Assembly (NCBI GenBank): GCA_018433975.1
Contig: JAHDQE010000099.1
Coordinates: 1-44,141, forward strand
DNA length: 44,141 bases
Direction of reading: 5' to 3'
DNA from: Ornatilinea sp.
GTDB lineage: Bacteria; Chloroflexota; Anaerolineae; Anaerolineales; Anaerolineaceae
In this document: positions 27,242 through 36,031 of the stretch, one piece after another
Layout of the letters: each line of letters begins with the position of its first letter
Numbering within the stretch: position 1 is the first letter of the stretch
Notes under the pieces: model-generated
The model's database searches: none
Seen by the model: the letters and a program-made list of their open reading frames with translations, nothing else
What the model was told of the DNA's origin: nothing
Made by a program: the position numbers and the translations under genes

Positions 27242-28396
27242 ATGATGTTATTCAATCGAGAAAAATTGGAACAAATTGAAGATCAAATCCTGGCCCCTTA
27301 TGGATTCAGGTGTATGAATACTCGCGGCAGATTATTTCCTGAAGATGAAGCCGCACAGAGAACTTGCTTCCAGAGAGACCGGGATCGCGTTTTACACACA
27401 ACGGCTTTCCGCCGGCTTGAATACAAAACCCAGGTCTTTATCAATTATGAAGGGGATTACTATCGCACCCGATTGACTCACACGCTTGAAGTTGCACAAA
27501 TCGGCCGGACTATTGCACGGGCTTTGGGCGCCAATGAAGACCTTGTTGAGGTAATTTGCCTTGCTCACGATCTGGGACATCCCCCCTTTGGTCATTCGGG
27601 GGAAACAGTTCTGAATTCATTAATGCAGAATCATGGTGGTTTTGAGCACAACAAACAATCTTTTCGGATTGTTACGGAATTGGAGCACCGCTATCCCGAA
27701 TTTCGGGGTCTCAATCTTTCCTGGGAAGTCCTGGAAGGATTGGTGAAACACGAAACAGAATACGACCGCTCTGAGATGGCCGGGTTTAACCCTGAACTCC
27801 GAGGGCATCTGGAAGCACAAATCAGCGATGCTTCGGACGAACTGGCCTATACAGCTCATGACCTAGATGATGGGCTGAGGTCCGGAATGATTTCTAACAA
27901 GATGCTGAAAGGATATGAACTCTGGGAACTTCTTTTACAGGATGTGGGTGCTGAAGAGGATGCCTTGGATGATTTAACCCGTCATCGTATCATTCGGCGC
28001 CTGATCGGCATGGAAGTGACGGACTTGGTTGAAGTAACCAACAAAAAGATTGACGAAAGCCATATATCATCCGTAGACGAATTGCAGCGACTGCCTTATA
28101 ATGTTGTCAGTTTTAGCGAGATGATGTCCCGTAGAAACCGTCAACTTAAAGATTTTCTTTATAAGAACCTTTACAGACACTACCGAGTCATGCGAATGGC
28201 CGTCAAAGCAGAAAATATCATTACCAGGCTATTTAATGCTTATTGCACTGAACTGGCCATACTTCCTGACAATATTCAAACGCTGATCCCTGACAAAGGC
28301 CTTGAACGAACGGTCTGCGACTATATTGCCGGGATGACAGATCGGTATGCAGTTGAAGAGTTCCAAAAAGTATTTGAGCCAACGATTTTGCCATAA
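27242..28396 (+). CDS. dgt: dGTPase-like HD-domain dNTP triphosphohydrolase
   Basis: 384 aa. The HD phosphohydrolase site is complete: RRLEYKTQVF, YRTRLTHTLEVAQIGR (His80) and AHDLGHPPFGHSGE (His109-Asp110, His118), then HNKQS. Members hydrolyse dNTPs to nucleoside and triphosphate. GGAG (27233-27236) precedes the ATG. It lies 20 bases after ipk and is probably in the same transcript, which ends after greA. Whether the enzyme prefers dGTP is not visible. Confidence 0.93.
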   Translation: MMLFNREKLEQIEDQILAPYGFRCMNTRGRLFPEDEAAQRTCFQRDRDRVLHTTAFRRLEYKTQVFINYEGDYYRTRLTHTLEVAQIGRTIARALGANEDLVEVICLAHDLGHPPFGHSGETVLNSLMQNHGGFEHNKQSFRIVTELEHRYPEFRGLNLSWEVLEGLVKHETEYDRSEMAGFNPELRGHLEAQISDASDELAYTAHDLDDGLRSGMISNKMLKGYELWELLLQDVGAEEDALDDLTRHRIIRRLIGMEVTDLVEVTNKKIDESHISSVDELQRLPYNVVSFSEMMSRRNRQLKDFLYKNLYRHYRVMRMAVKAENIITRLFNAYCTELAILPDNIQTLIPDKGLERTVCDYIAGMTDRYAVEEFQKVFEPTILP

Positions 28397-28448
28397 TAAT
28401 AGATTTTAGAATCTATTAAATTCTTTTTATTGGATGGAGAATACCAAA

Positions 28449-28919
28449 ATGTTATCCGAAGTTTCTTATCTTACTGCTGAAGGAAAAACTAAACTACAGG
28501 AAGAATTAGAATATTTAAAAGGACCTGCCCGAGACGATCTCTCAAAACGCCTTCGAATTGCCATTGAGCAGGGCGATCTCTCTGAAAATGCTGATTACAT
28601 CGCCGCAAAAGAAGAACAAGGATTCCTGGAAGGCAGAATCCAGGAACTTGAGCAAACTCTGAAAAACGCAAAAATCATCGACACGCTCGAGAAGAATCAC
28701 AATGAAGTAGGCATCGGGGACCATATTACCATTCAGGAAAAAGATTATCCAGCTGAGACCTTTTATCTGGTCGGCCCCAAAGAGGCCAATCCCCGTAATG
28801 GACGCATCTCCCACGAATCACCCATTGGAAGAGCCCTGATTGGGCACAAAGTGAACGACATGGTTGAGGCCGATACCCCTGGGGGAAAAATCGTTTTCAA
28901 AATTCTTAAGATCGAGTAA
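28449..28919 (+). CDS. greA: Transcription elongation factor GreA
   Basis: 156 aa from the ATG at 28449, which has GGAG 9 bases upstream; an ATG at 28434 would add five residues but lacks a ribosome site. The amino-terminal coiled coil carries the acidic tip GDLSENADYIAAKEEQG, and the FKBP-like carboxy domain ends in TPGGKIVFKILKIE. GreA rescues backtracked RNA polymerase by stimulating transcript cleavage. Length matches the family. A strong terminator follows at 28947. Confidence 0.96.
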   Translation: MLSEVSYLTAEGKTKLQEELEYLKGPARDDLSKRLRIAIEQGDLSENADYIAAKEEQGFLEGRIQELEQTLKNAKIIDTLEKNHNEVGIGDHITIQEKDYPAETFYLVGPKEANPRNGRISHESPIGRALIGHKVNDMVEADTPGGKIVFKILKIE

Positions 28920-28946
28920 TTTTCAGTACTTTTTACCTTAACCATG

Positions 28947-28984
28947 ACAGACAGGGACAATAAATTGATTTCCCTGTCTGTTTT
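28947..28984 (+). terminator. Rho-independent terminator after greA
   Basis: A perfect 11-base stem ACAGACAGGGA / TCCCTGTCTGT with a 13-base loop, followed by a short run of T. It lies 27 bases after the greA stop and closes the plus-strand run that starts at 24589. Confidence 0.88.
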
Positions 28985-29033
28985 ATGATAAAGTAAGATT
29001 ACAAAAGCTTTTATTATTTTTCGAGGAAACTTT

Positions 29034-30236
29034 ATGAAACCTGTACTTTTAAGACCTGATATCTATTGGATTGGCGTAAATGACCGAACCACAGATCTTT
29101 TTGAGGGATTATGGCCCATAAGAAAAGAGGGGATCTCCTATAATGCATATTTAATCAATGATGAGAAAAAAGCCATTATTGATTTATCCAAAGAATTAAC
29201 AACCAGCGATTTTATTGAACACATCAATGAGATCTTTCCGGTATCATCGCTTGACTACATTATCATTAATCACGTTGAGCCCGATCATACCGGAGCAGTT
29301 TTGCATCTTCTGGAACTTGCCCCGAATGCCAAAATCATATGCTCAAAAAAGGCAGGGCTTATGCTGACTGCTTTTTACGGAATTCAGGACAATATAGAAA
29401 TTGTCCATGGCCAGGATGTACTGGATTTAGGGGTTCATAAATTGCAGTTTGTATCAACACCTTTTGTCCATTGGCCGGAAACAATGATGACGTATGAAAC
29501 AACTGAGCAAATTCTTTTCTCTTGTGACGCTTTTGGTGGCTATGGCACCTTAGACGGTTCAATATTTGATGACCACTCTTCTGATCTTCGTTGGTTCAAA
29601 CAGGAAGCGTTAAGATATTTCTCAAACATTGTTTCCGGAGTCAGCACACCAACACTGAAAGCCATTAACAAATTAGCCGACTATCCCATCTCAATTGTGG
29701 CGCCATCACATGGGCTGGTATGGAGAGAGAACCCCGGCGAGATTATTGACCTTTATAAGAAATGGTCCGAAGCAACTTCAACTCCCCCGGCAGCCGGCGT
29801 TACAGTGATCTATGGCACCATGTACGGCAACACTGGAAAAATGCTGGATTTCATTATCCAGGGACTGTCCGGTCAAAATATTCCTATAGAAATTTTTGAT
29901 GTCCGGTATATTCATCCCAGTTACATTTTATCTTCGTTGCTTAAATACAACGGTGTCCTTGTTGGCGCGCCAACGTACGAAAAATCGATCTTCCCGCCCA
30001 TCAAAAATATGCTTGGATATGCGAAATTAAAAGGAATTGAAAACAGGAAGACTGCTTTCTTCGGAAGCTATGGTTGGGCCGGTGTAGCAAAAAGACAATT
30101 TGAACAAGAGACTCTGGAAATGAATTGGGAGTTGTTGGATATATTAGATTTTAATGGCCGACCTCAAACCGTCGGTATTCAGAATGGCGTTGAGTTCGGA
30201 GAGAGATTTGCACAGCAACTTTTATCCGCATTTTGA
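29034..30236 (+). CDS. fprA: Flavodiiron protein (A-type flavoprotein)
   Basis: 400 aa. The lactamase-like diiron domain has every ligand: HVEPDH (His80, Glu82, Asp84, His85), His146 in TPFVHWPE, Asp165 in SCDAFG and His226 in PSHGLVW. A flavodoxin domain follows from about residue 253, with the FMN loop YGTMYGNTGK and later GAPTYE. This two-domain class A protein reduces O2 to water or NO to N2O and protects anaerobes from oxygen or nitrosative stress. No rubredoxin partner gene is adjacent. GAGG (29023-29026) lies 7 bases before the ATG. It is monocistronic between two terminators. Confidence 0.95.
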   Translation: MKPVLLRPDIYWIGVNDRTTDLFEGLWPIRKEGISYNAYLINDEKKAIIDLSKELTTSDFIEHINEIFPVSSLDYIIINHVEPDHTGAVLHLLELAPNAKIICSKKAGLMLTAFYGIQDNIEIVHGQDVLDLGVHKLQFVSTPFVHWPETMMTYETTEQILFSCDAFGGYGTLDGSIFDDHSSDLRWFKQEALRYFSNIVSGVSTPTLKAINKLADYPISIVAPSHGLVWRENPGEIIDLYKKWSEATSTPPAAGVTVIYGTMYGNTGKMLDFIIQGLSGQNIPIEIFDVRYIHPSYILSSLLKYNGVLVGAPTYEKSIFPPIKNMLGYAKLKGIENRKTAFFGSYGWAGVAKRQFEQETLEMNWELLDILDFNGRPQTVGIQNGVEFGERFAQQLLSAF

Positions 30237-30253
30237 AATAAAATTTTAAGGAC

Positions 30254-30290
30254 AAAAAAAACCGAGGTTTCAAAGCCTCGGTTTTTTATT
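30254..30290. terminator. Bidirectional Rho-independent terminator
   Basis: A-run, ACCGAGG (30261-30267), loop of 8, CCTCGGT (30276-30282), T-run. The flanking A and T runs give a U-tract in either direction, so it can end both the flavodiiron gene (plus) and the convergent 345-aa gene (minus). Confidence 0.9.
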
Positions 30291-30316
30291 TCGCTTCAAT
30301 AACAATATTTCAGAGA

Positions 30317-31354
30317 TTACATTCCGGGTTTATTCCAGACAGACAATTCCAGCGTCAGACGATCCAGGAAACTATTGGTAGGAAGTGCTCCCTGACCATA
30401 ATTCACATCCACAACTCTTGCCTCTAACTGAAGTGTAGCCGTCTCCAATAAGATTCTTTCTCCCGGCATAATTAAAACCGGCTCACCCTTTGAAGCCAAT
30501 CTCTGGCTGATCGTTGGGTCGTTATAAGCATGTTCGCTCATAAGAACCTTGGTAACCGTCTGAATATCATTTTTGTCAAAAAGCCAGACCTCAAAAGCGG
30601 TCACCTTTTTCGGATCGCCAACACCAATCGTATCAGAAATCCCAACACCACATTCGCCTAAGAATTCACCGGTCGGCGAATCGATGCTGAAAGAGTCATC
30701 GTATAGATCATCCCCCAACATATAAGTTGTCATAAATTGTGAAACCGGTGGAGCCTGTCCTTCTGCAGCGTAATCCGTATGTTCCGCCTCGCGATTAAAC
30801 TCTACTGCCTGTTGCATCGGAGAAAAACCGCTTGCACCTGGTTTCCGCTTTCTCAGCACTAAAATATAAACCAGAGCACCACCAATGATCAATGTCAATC
30901 CGCAAAATATTGCCAGCAACGTTACTGGGCTGATGCCCGGTTTCTCTTCTGCAGGAACACTCGTTTCTGCTTCTCCTACAACCGGCGTTTCTGCTTCCGC
31001 ATTTGGTTCTATGGCACTTACTGACCCTTGCGCTGCGTTAATAAATCTGGCCGCCCAATCAGGATTGACCGATGGGTCTGCCAATACCGAATTAAAGACC
31101 TCTTCTGCTTGAGCACCGAATTCATCCCATCTTGCTTTTGCTTTGGCGTCATCCGAATTTATCCCATAGGACTCAATCGACATCCGCATATAATCTTTTT
31201 GCAGATCTTCTCGAAGTTGCTGTGGCCCGGCATCGGTCCACTTTACAGGCATAAGCCCCCACCCCAAAATGGGAAGTCCAATAATGAGGCCCAGGACAAA
31301 ACCCAGTCCGGCGGCAACAAGAGGTTTATTTACAAGCTCACGAATTTTTTCCAT
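30317..31354 (-). CDS. Uncharacterised two-TM protein with acidic linker
   Basis: 345 aa, not recognised as a named family. Helix one is at about 10-35. A helical extracytoplasmic region follows (about 40-110, with the charged stretch QLREDLQKDYMRM), then an acidic Glu/Ala/Pro linker (about 115-140), helix two (about 143-166) and a basic stop-transfer RKRKPG. The rest is a probably cytosolic beta-rich domain (about 200-345) containing MLGDDLYDDSFSID and GECGVGISDTIG. Such layouts fit a membrane-anchored adaptor, but no function can be assigned. TAGGAG lies 7 bases before the ATG at 31354. It is transcribed away from topA on the same strand after a 137-base gap. Confidence 0.8.
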   Translation of the reverse strand: MEKIRELVNKPLVAAGLGFVLGLIIGLPILGWGLMPVKWTDAGPQQLREDLQKDYMRMSIESYGINSDDAKAKARWDEFGAQAEEVFNSVLADPSVNPDWAARFINAAQGSVSAIEPNAEAETPVVGEAETSVPAEEKPGISPVTLLAIFCGLTLIIGGALVYILVLRKRKPGASGFSPMQQAVEFNREAEHTDYAAEGQAPPVSQFMTTYMLGDDLYDDSFSIDSPTGEFLGECGVGISDTIGVGDPKKVTAFEVWLFDKNDIQTVTKVLMSEHAYNDPTISQRLASKGEPVLIMPGERILLETATLQLEARVVDVNYGQGALPTNSFLDRLTLELSVWNKPGM

Positions 31355-31428
31355 CTTTATGCTCCTACAGATTGACTAATCCAAGTAGTGCTAAGTTTAG
31401 AATCAGGTTAATAATCAGGATTTCTCAT

Positions 31429-31457
31429 ATTTTAGAACAAATTTCACAAGAAAGCAA
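31429..31457 (-). promoter_or_regulatory. Possible promoter of the two-TM protein gene
   Basis: On the minus strand, TTGCTT (31457-31452) and TAAAAT (31434-31429) are separated by 17 bases. The -10 box is a 5/6 match but the -35 box only 3/6, so this is tentative. Confidence 0.35.
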
Positions 31458-31483
31458 TTGACATTACTATATCAATTTCTTGT
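31446..31483 (-). terminator. Hairpin after topA, possible terminator
   Basis: ACAAGAA and ATTGATAT pair with ATGTCAAT and TTTCTTGT (one G-U pair, a small bulge, loop of 4), just after the topA stop at 31492. The U-tract that follows is interrupted, so termination efficiency is doubtful. Confidence 0.4.
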
Positions 31484-31491
31484 TGCAATTT

Positions 31492-33807
31492 TTATGCCTT
31501 CTCCGGGGCAATTTGTTCAATATGATCCCTTAAAAAAGATTCTTCGCAGCTTAAACACTTCACCTCTCGCTTATTGGCAATTACCAGCGTTCCCTTACAG
31601 TTCGGACAAGGGGTTGAAATCGGCTGCTTCCACGAAGTAAACTGGCATTCCGGATAGTTGGAGCAACCGTAAAAGACTCTTCCCTTACGCGTCCTTCTTC
31701 TCACTACATCCCCACCACACTCAGGACAGGTTACCCCAATCTTTTCAAGCCATGGCTCAGTATATCGACAATCCGGGAAATTGCTGCAGCTAATGAATTT
31801 TCCAAAGCGTCCCCAACGAATAACCAGATCATGATCACACTTAGGACATGCCCGGCCCACTTTTTCTAGTTCAGCTTTTTGCTCCGGCATTTCTTCCTGA
31901 GCATGTTTGAGTTGAGGCTCAAAGGCATCATAAAATTCTTTAACAATTTTTCTCCACTCAGCATCCCCTTCAGCGATAAGGTCTAAATCATCTTCCATAT
32001 GAGCCGAAAAATTAACATTGATGATATTGGAGAAATAATTAACCAGCAAATCGTTTACAAGTATTCCCGTCTCTGTCGGATATAAACGTTTTGCCTCCCG
32101 GTACACATAACCCCGATCCTGAATTGTAGAGAGGATCGCCGCATAAGTTGAAGGCCGGCCGATTCCATACTCCTCCAATGTTTTCACCAAGGATGCATCT
32201 GTAAACCTGGGGGGCGGCTGGGTAAAATGCTGCTCAGGAAGCAAACGAATTAATTGCTGTTTCTGTCCTTCTTCTAAATTAGCGGGGACCTTTGTGTCTT
32301 CACCATTCTCGGAATTCTGGTCTTCGTCTTTAGCTTCTTCATAGACAGCCAGGAATCCCTCAAAACGCAAAGTTGAACCTGTTGTCCTCAATTGGTACTT
32401 ATGTTGGTTTGACACACCATCAATATCAACCGACAGGGTATCGTATTCTGCAGCTTCCATTTGAGATGCAACAAACCGTTTCCAGATTAATTGATACAGC
32501 TTGAACTGCGCTGTGCTTAAATAAGATTTTATTGCTTCAGGCTGCCTTAAAGTTGAAGTTGGACGGACCGCCTCATGAGCTTCTTGCGCGCCTTTCGCTT
32601 TTGTTTTATATTGAGGCGGCTGAGGAGGTACATACGCTTTACCATATTTCCCAATGATAAATTTACGAGCTTCTCCCTGTGCTTCACCGGCTACATTTGT
32701 TGAGTCGGTTCTCATATAAGTAATTAAACCCGTACTGCCGCCATTCCCTACGTCCAAACCTTCATAAAGCTGTTGAGCGATTGCCATCGTACGTTTTGCA
32801 GTGAACCCCAATTTTCTGGAAGCTTCCTGTTGAAGCGTACTAGTTGTAAAAGGCGCTGACGGTTTTCGTTTTCGAACACCTCGTTTAATTTTCGAAATGA
32901 GATAAGAAGCCTGCTCCATATCTTTGACAATCGCCTGAACAACCTCTTCGTTTGGAAGAGCAGGATCTTCTTCGTCTACTTTAATTAAACGAGCTAGGAA
33001 ACTATCTTTACCACCTTCGGGAAGCAATTCTGCTTGAATCGTCCAGTACTCTACGGGAATAAAATTCTCAATATCTTTTTCGCGTTCGACAACCAGTCTC
33101 AATGCTACCGATTGCACACGGCCCGCCGACAGGCGACTTCTCACCTTTTCCCAGAGTAAAGGACTGATACTATAACCAACCAGCCGATCCAATACTCTAC
33201 GCGCCTGTTGCGCATCCACCAGATTCATGTCGATATGGCGGGAATGATCAAAAGCCTCATTGATCGCTTTCTCAGTAATCTCATGGAAAACAACTCGTTG
33301 CGCCGTATCCGGGTCGATTTCCGCAGCTTCCATTAAATGCCAGGCAATAGCCTCGCCCTCACGATCGGGGTCGGTTGCCAGATATACATTTTCAGCCGTT
33401 TTCGCAATTTGCTTTAATTCTTTTACGACCACCCGCTTTTCATTCGGCACACGATATTTAGGCTCAAAATTATTCTCAACGTCCACCGATAAACTTGAGC
33501 GCAACAAGTCCCGCACATGTCCAACCGATGCCTTGACAGTATATCCTTTTCCCAGAAATCGCCCGACCGTTTTTGCCTTTGCAGGCGACTCTACAATAAC
33601 CAGATTCCCATTCCGCTTGGGCTGCCGCTTCACTTTTGGTGGGGCTACCAGTCCCTCATGATCCGGCGTTTTTCCAATGCGAACCATTTTGGTACCACAA
33701 ACCGGACACACGCCTCGTGTAATGGGCGCACCAGAAGCATTAAACCCAGGTACAGGTTCTTTTAAATCACGCTTAGTTTTACATTTAACACAATAAGCTT
33801 CTAACAA
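31492..33807 (-). CDS. topA: DNA topoisomerase I with extra amino-terminal zinc ribbon
   Basis: 771 aa. A zinc ribbon (Cys6, Cys9, Cys34, Cys37; YCVKCK and CPVCGTKM) precedes the usual Toprim start LVIVESPAKAKTVGRFLG. ATDPDREGEAIAWH binds Mg, and the catalytic tyrosine is in GLITYMRTDS (about residue 363). Three carboxy-terminal zinc fingers follow (CPKCDH, CPECGG, CPNCKG sets). It relaxes negative supercoils. The start is TTG at 33807, chosen because AGGAG (33815-33819) sits 7 bases upstream and the nearby ATG (33812) is out of frame and hits a stop at once. That ribosome site overlaps the manC stop codon. Confidence 0.96.
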   Translation of the reverse strand: MLEAYCVKCKTKRDLKEPVPGFNASGAPITRGVCPVCGTKMVRIGKTPDHEGLVAPPKVKRQPKRNGNLVIVESPAKAKTVGRFLGKGYTVKASVGHVRDLLRSSLSVDVENNFEPKYRVPNEKRVVVKELKQIAKTAENVYLATDPDREGEAIAWHLMEAAEIDPDTAQRVVFHEITEKAINEAFDHSRHIDMNLVDAQQARRVLDRLVGYSISPLLWEKVRSRLSAGRVQSVALRLVVEREKDIENFIPVEYWTIQAELLPEGGKDSFLARLIKVDEEDPALPNEEVVQAIVKDMEQASYLISKIKRGVRKRKPSAPFTTSTLQQEASRKLGFTAKRTMAIAQQLYEGLDVGNGGSTGLITYMRTDSTNVAGEAQGEARKFIIGKYGKAYVPPQPPQYKTKAKGAQEAHEAVRPTSTLRQPEAIKSYLSTAQFKLYQLIWKRFVASQMEAAEYDTLSVDIDGVSNQHKYQLRTTGSTLRFEGFLAVYEEAKDEDQNSENGEDTKVPANLEEGQKQQLIRLLPEQHFTQPPPRFTDASLVKTLEEYGIGRPSTYAAILSTIQDRGYVYREAKRLYPTETGILVNDLLVNYFSNIINVNFSAHMEDDLDLIAEGDAEWRKIVKEFYDAFEPQLKHAQEEMPEQKAELEKVGRACPKCDHDLVIRWGRFGKFISCSNFPDCRYTEPWLEKIGVTCPECGGDVVRRRTRKGRVFYGCSNYPECQFTSWKQPISTPCPNCKGTLVIANKREVKCLSCEESFLRDHIEQIAPEKA

Positions 33808-33814
33808 AACATTT

Positions 33815-33819
33815 CTCCT
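33815..33819 (-). promoter_or_regulatory. Shine-Dalgarno site fixing the topA TTG start
   Basis: AGGAG on the minus strand, 7 bases before the TTG at 33807 and overlapping the manC stop codon. It supports the TTG over the out-of-frame ATG in between. Confidence 0.75.
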
Positions 33820-34924
33820 ACAGATATTGCTCGAGACCCTGCTCCTTTAATATTTTGACCAACTCTCTTACTCGCTGAGAATCACTCTTTGGGCAAATCA
33901 GAAGTGCGTCTCTTGTGTTTACTACAATTAAATCATCTATCCCAATGGTAACGATCAATTTTTTAGTACCGTCATCGCACACTAAACTTGACTGGGTATC
34001 AATCCCTATAAAATTATCCACCAGTATAATATTATCTTTTTCATCTGGCTGCAAAACATCATACAAGGAATCCCAGCTTCCCACATCATTCCAACCCAAA
34101 CCCTCAGCTGGCAGCACTGCCACCTGAGAAGCGTGCTCCATAATACCATAATCTATCGTTTGTGGCTTAATTGTTGGCCAGACTGCTTCAATCGTTTCTC
34201 TTTTAACAGGAGTATTCCAATCCCGGTCAATTTCCTTTAGTTTTTGATAAAGCTCTGGCATAGACTGGTTTATTTCTCGAAGTATCCGATCTACTCTCCA
34301 GATGAACATCCCGGAATTCCAATCATGGTCTCCCTGGAGCAGGAATTGCTCTGCAATTTCTTTTTCCGGTTTTTCTTTAAATTTTTTCACATTGTAAACA
34401 GGTTGTGTCGGGAATTCATCCAGTTTTTCACCACGTTCAATGTACCCATAGCCTGTAGATGGAAACGTGGGTTCAATTCCGAGAGTTACAAGATACCCTT
34501 TACTGGCTACATCTCCGGCGGTTTCCAGCAACTGGTGGAAATAAGGCACATTATTAATGTGATGATCTGCAGTCAGAATCGCCATCGTCCCATTCGGAGC
34601 ACGGTTTTTAATCGCAAGGGCGGCCAATCCCACCACAGAAGCGGTCCCTCGTGGCATGGGCTCAAGGAGGTAATTCTCAACCGGAATCTGAGGACAAAGT
34701 TCTTGAAGTTTCACTGCCTGTTCTGCAATTGTAACGACCAAAATATGATCTGGCAAAAATAGCCCCTCTAACCGTTTTACAGCCAACTCAAACAAAGAGT
34801 GCTCACTTCCCAGTTTCAGCATTTGTTTAGGGAGTTCTTTCCGGGAAAGCGGCCAAAGTCTTGTCCCTCCCCCACCTGCCATAATTACTGCAAAAAAATC
34901 ATCCACCATTTTTTCACCATCCAT
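33818..34924 (-). CDS. manC: Mannose-1-phosphate guanylyltransferase
   Basis: 368 aa. The nucleotidyltransferase signature MAGGGGTRLWPLSRKELPKQ is followed by LEPMPRGTA, ILTADHHI, STGYGYIERG and FKEKPE, as in GDP-mannose pyrophosphorylases. There is no carboxy-terminal phosphomannose isomerase domain, so it is the short monofunctional form. It makes GDP-mannose from GTP and mannose 1-phosphate for glycans. It lies between dprA (14 bases upstream) and topA. A second ATG at 34909 with GGTGA upstream is an alternative start (363 aa). Confidence 0.92.
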   Translation of the reverse strand: MDGEKMVDDFFAVIMAGGGGTRLWPLSRKELPKQMLKLGSEHSLFELAVKRLEGLFLPDHILVVTIAEQAVKLQELCPQIPVENYLLEPMPRGTASVVGLAALAIKNRAPNGTMAILTADHHINNVPYFHQLLETAGDVASKGYLVTLGIEPTFPSTGYGYIERGEKLDEFPTQPVYNVKKFKEKPEKEIAEQFLLQGDHDWNSGMFIWRVDRILREINQSMPELYQKLKEIDRDWNTPVKRETIEAVWPTIKPQTIDYGIMEHASQVAVLPAEGLGWNDVGSWDSLYDVLQPDEKDNIILVDNFIGIDTQSSLVCDDGTKKLIVTIGIDDLIVVNTRDALLICPKSDSQRVRELVKILKEQGLEQYL

Positions 34925-34938
34925 TCCGGTACTAATTC

Positions 34939-36021
34939 CTAATCCGTTGTTATATAGTTCATAATGCCCACTTGTTGAACTAATCCTTTCAACTCCATCA
35001 ACGTCAGAGTCGCTGCTACTTTCTCAATGGGCAGCCCGGATTGACGACCAATCTCATCAATATGAATGGGCTCCGGGCCAATAAAACGTAAAATTGTTTT
35101 TTCAACTTCGTCCACGGGCAAGATACGTCGTGCAGATCGCTGCTTTGTAATTGTATCCAGATCAAGAAACTCTAACAACTCCTCAGAGTCCAGGAGTGGA
35201 CGAGCACCTTGTTGGATTAAATAGTTTGTCCCCCTGCTTTGGGGGCCATGAATATTGCCAGGAACCGCAAAGACTTCTCTGCCTTGCTCAACGGCAAATG
35301 TTGCTGTAATTAATGCACCACTTGTTTTTCCGGCCTCCACCACAACTGTACCCAATGATAATCCAGAGATAATCCGATTCCGGGGCGGAAAATTCGCCGC
35401 TTCCGGGGGAGTACCAGGAGGATAATCACTGACCACGGCTCCATTTTGGGCAATACGTTCTGCCAGGTTTCGATGCTCCGGGGGGTAAATTTGATCAATT
35501 CCACTCCCCAAAACGGCTATCGTTCTTCCCCCGGCATTCAATGTGGCCTGATGGGAGACTCCATCTACTCCCCGTGCCAATCCGCTGACGACCGTAATAC
35601 CGTTTTGTGCCAGCCTCTCGGATAACTGAATCGCAACACGCCGCCCATAAGGAGTAATACGTCGCGTTCCAACTATTGCAATCGAAATTTCATCTTCCGG
35701 CTGAAGGTTTCCGCGCACATACAACACAGGCGGAGGCTGATTGATTTCTAATAGACGCTTTGGATAAGAAGCATCGTCCCAGGTTAAAATATCAATCCCG
35801 CTTTCTGTTATTCGATCAATTTTTGCTTGTATATCAATGTGATTTCGGACTTGAAGTAAGTTTTCAATGATTTTTTGGCTTAGCCCTGCCGCGCGCAAGG
35901 CATCGTCTGGCGCCTGCCAGGCAATCTGAACATCGCCAAAAAAATTCAACAGCTTTTTTAAGCGTGCAGGTCCAATTCCTTTAACAAAATTGAAACCCAC
36001 CCAATATGCTTTTTTATCCAT
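34939..36021 (-). CDS. dprA: DNA-processing protein DprA
   Basis: 360 aa from the ATG at 36021. An amino-terminal helix-hairpin region (VKGIGPARLKKLL) precedes the Rossmann-like DprA core (IAIVGTRRITPYG, VVSGLARGVDGVSH, AVLGSGIDQIYPPEH, FPPRNRIISGLS, ALITATFA, EVFAVPGNI), and a winged-helix-like domain ends the protein. It loads RecA on incoming single-stranded DNA in transformation. A TTG at 36057 would add 12 residues but overlaps rimM and lacks a ribosome site; GGGGA lies just before the ATG. It takes the place usually held by trmD after rimM. Confidence 0.94.
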   Translation of the reverse strand: MDKKAYWVGFNFVKGIGPARLKKLLNFFGDVQIAWQAPDDALRAAGLSQKIIENLLQVRNHIDIQAKIDRITESGIDILTWDDASYPKRLLEINQPPPVLYVRGNLQPEDEISIAIVGTRRITPYGRRVAIQLSERLAQNGITVVSGLARGVDGVSHQATLNAGGRTIAVLGSGIDQIYPPEHRNLAERIAQNGAVVSDYPPGTPPEAANFPPRNRIISGLSLGTVVVEAGKTSGALITATFAVEQGREVFAVPGNIHGPQSRGTNYLIQQGARPLLDSEELLEFLDLDTITKQRSARRILPVDEVEKTILRFIGPEPIHIDEIGRQSGLPIEKVAATLTLMELKGLVQQVGIMNYITTD

Positions 36022-36031
36022 TTTTCCCCGG

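Noticed and set aside
28985..29033. TATTAT and TAAAGT before the flavodiiron gene, considered as -10 boxes
   Set aside because: TATTAT would start transcription inside the ribosome site, and the alternative boxes match poorly at both -35 and -10.
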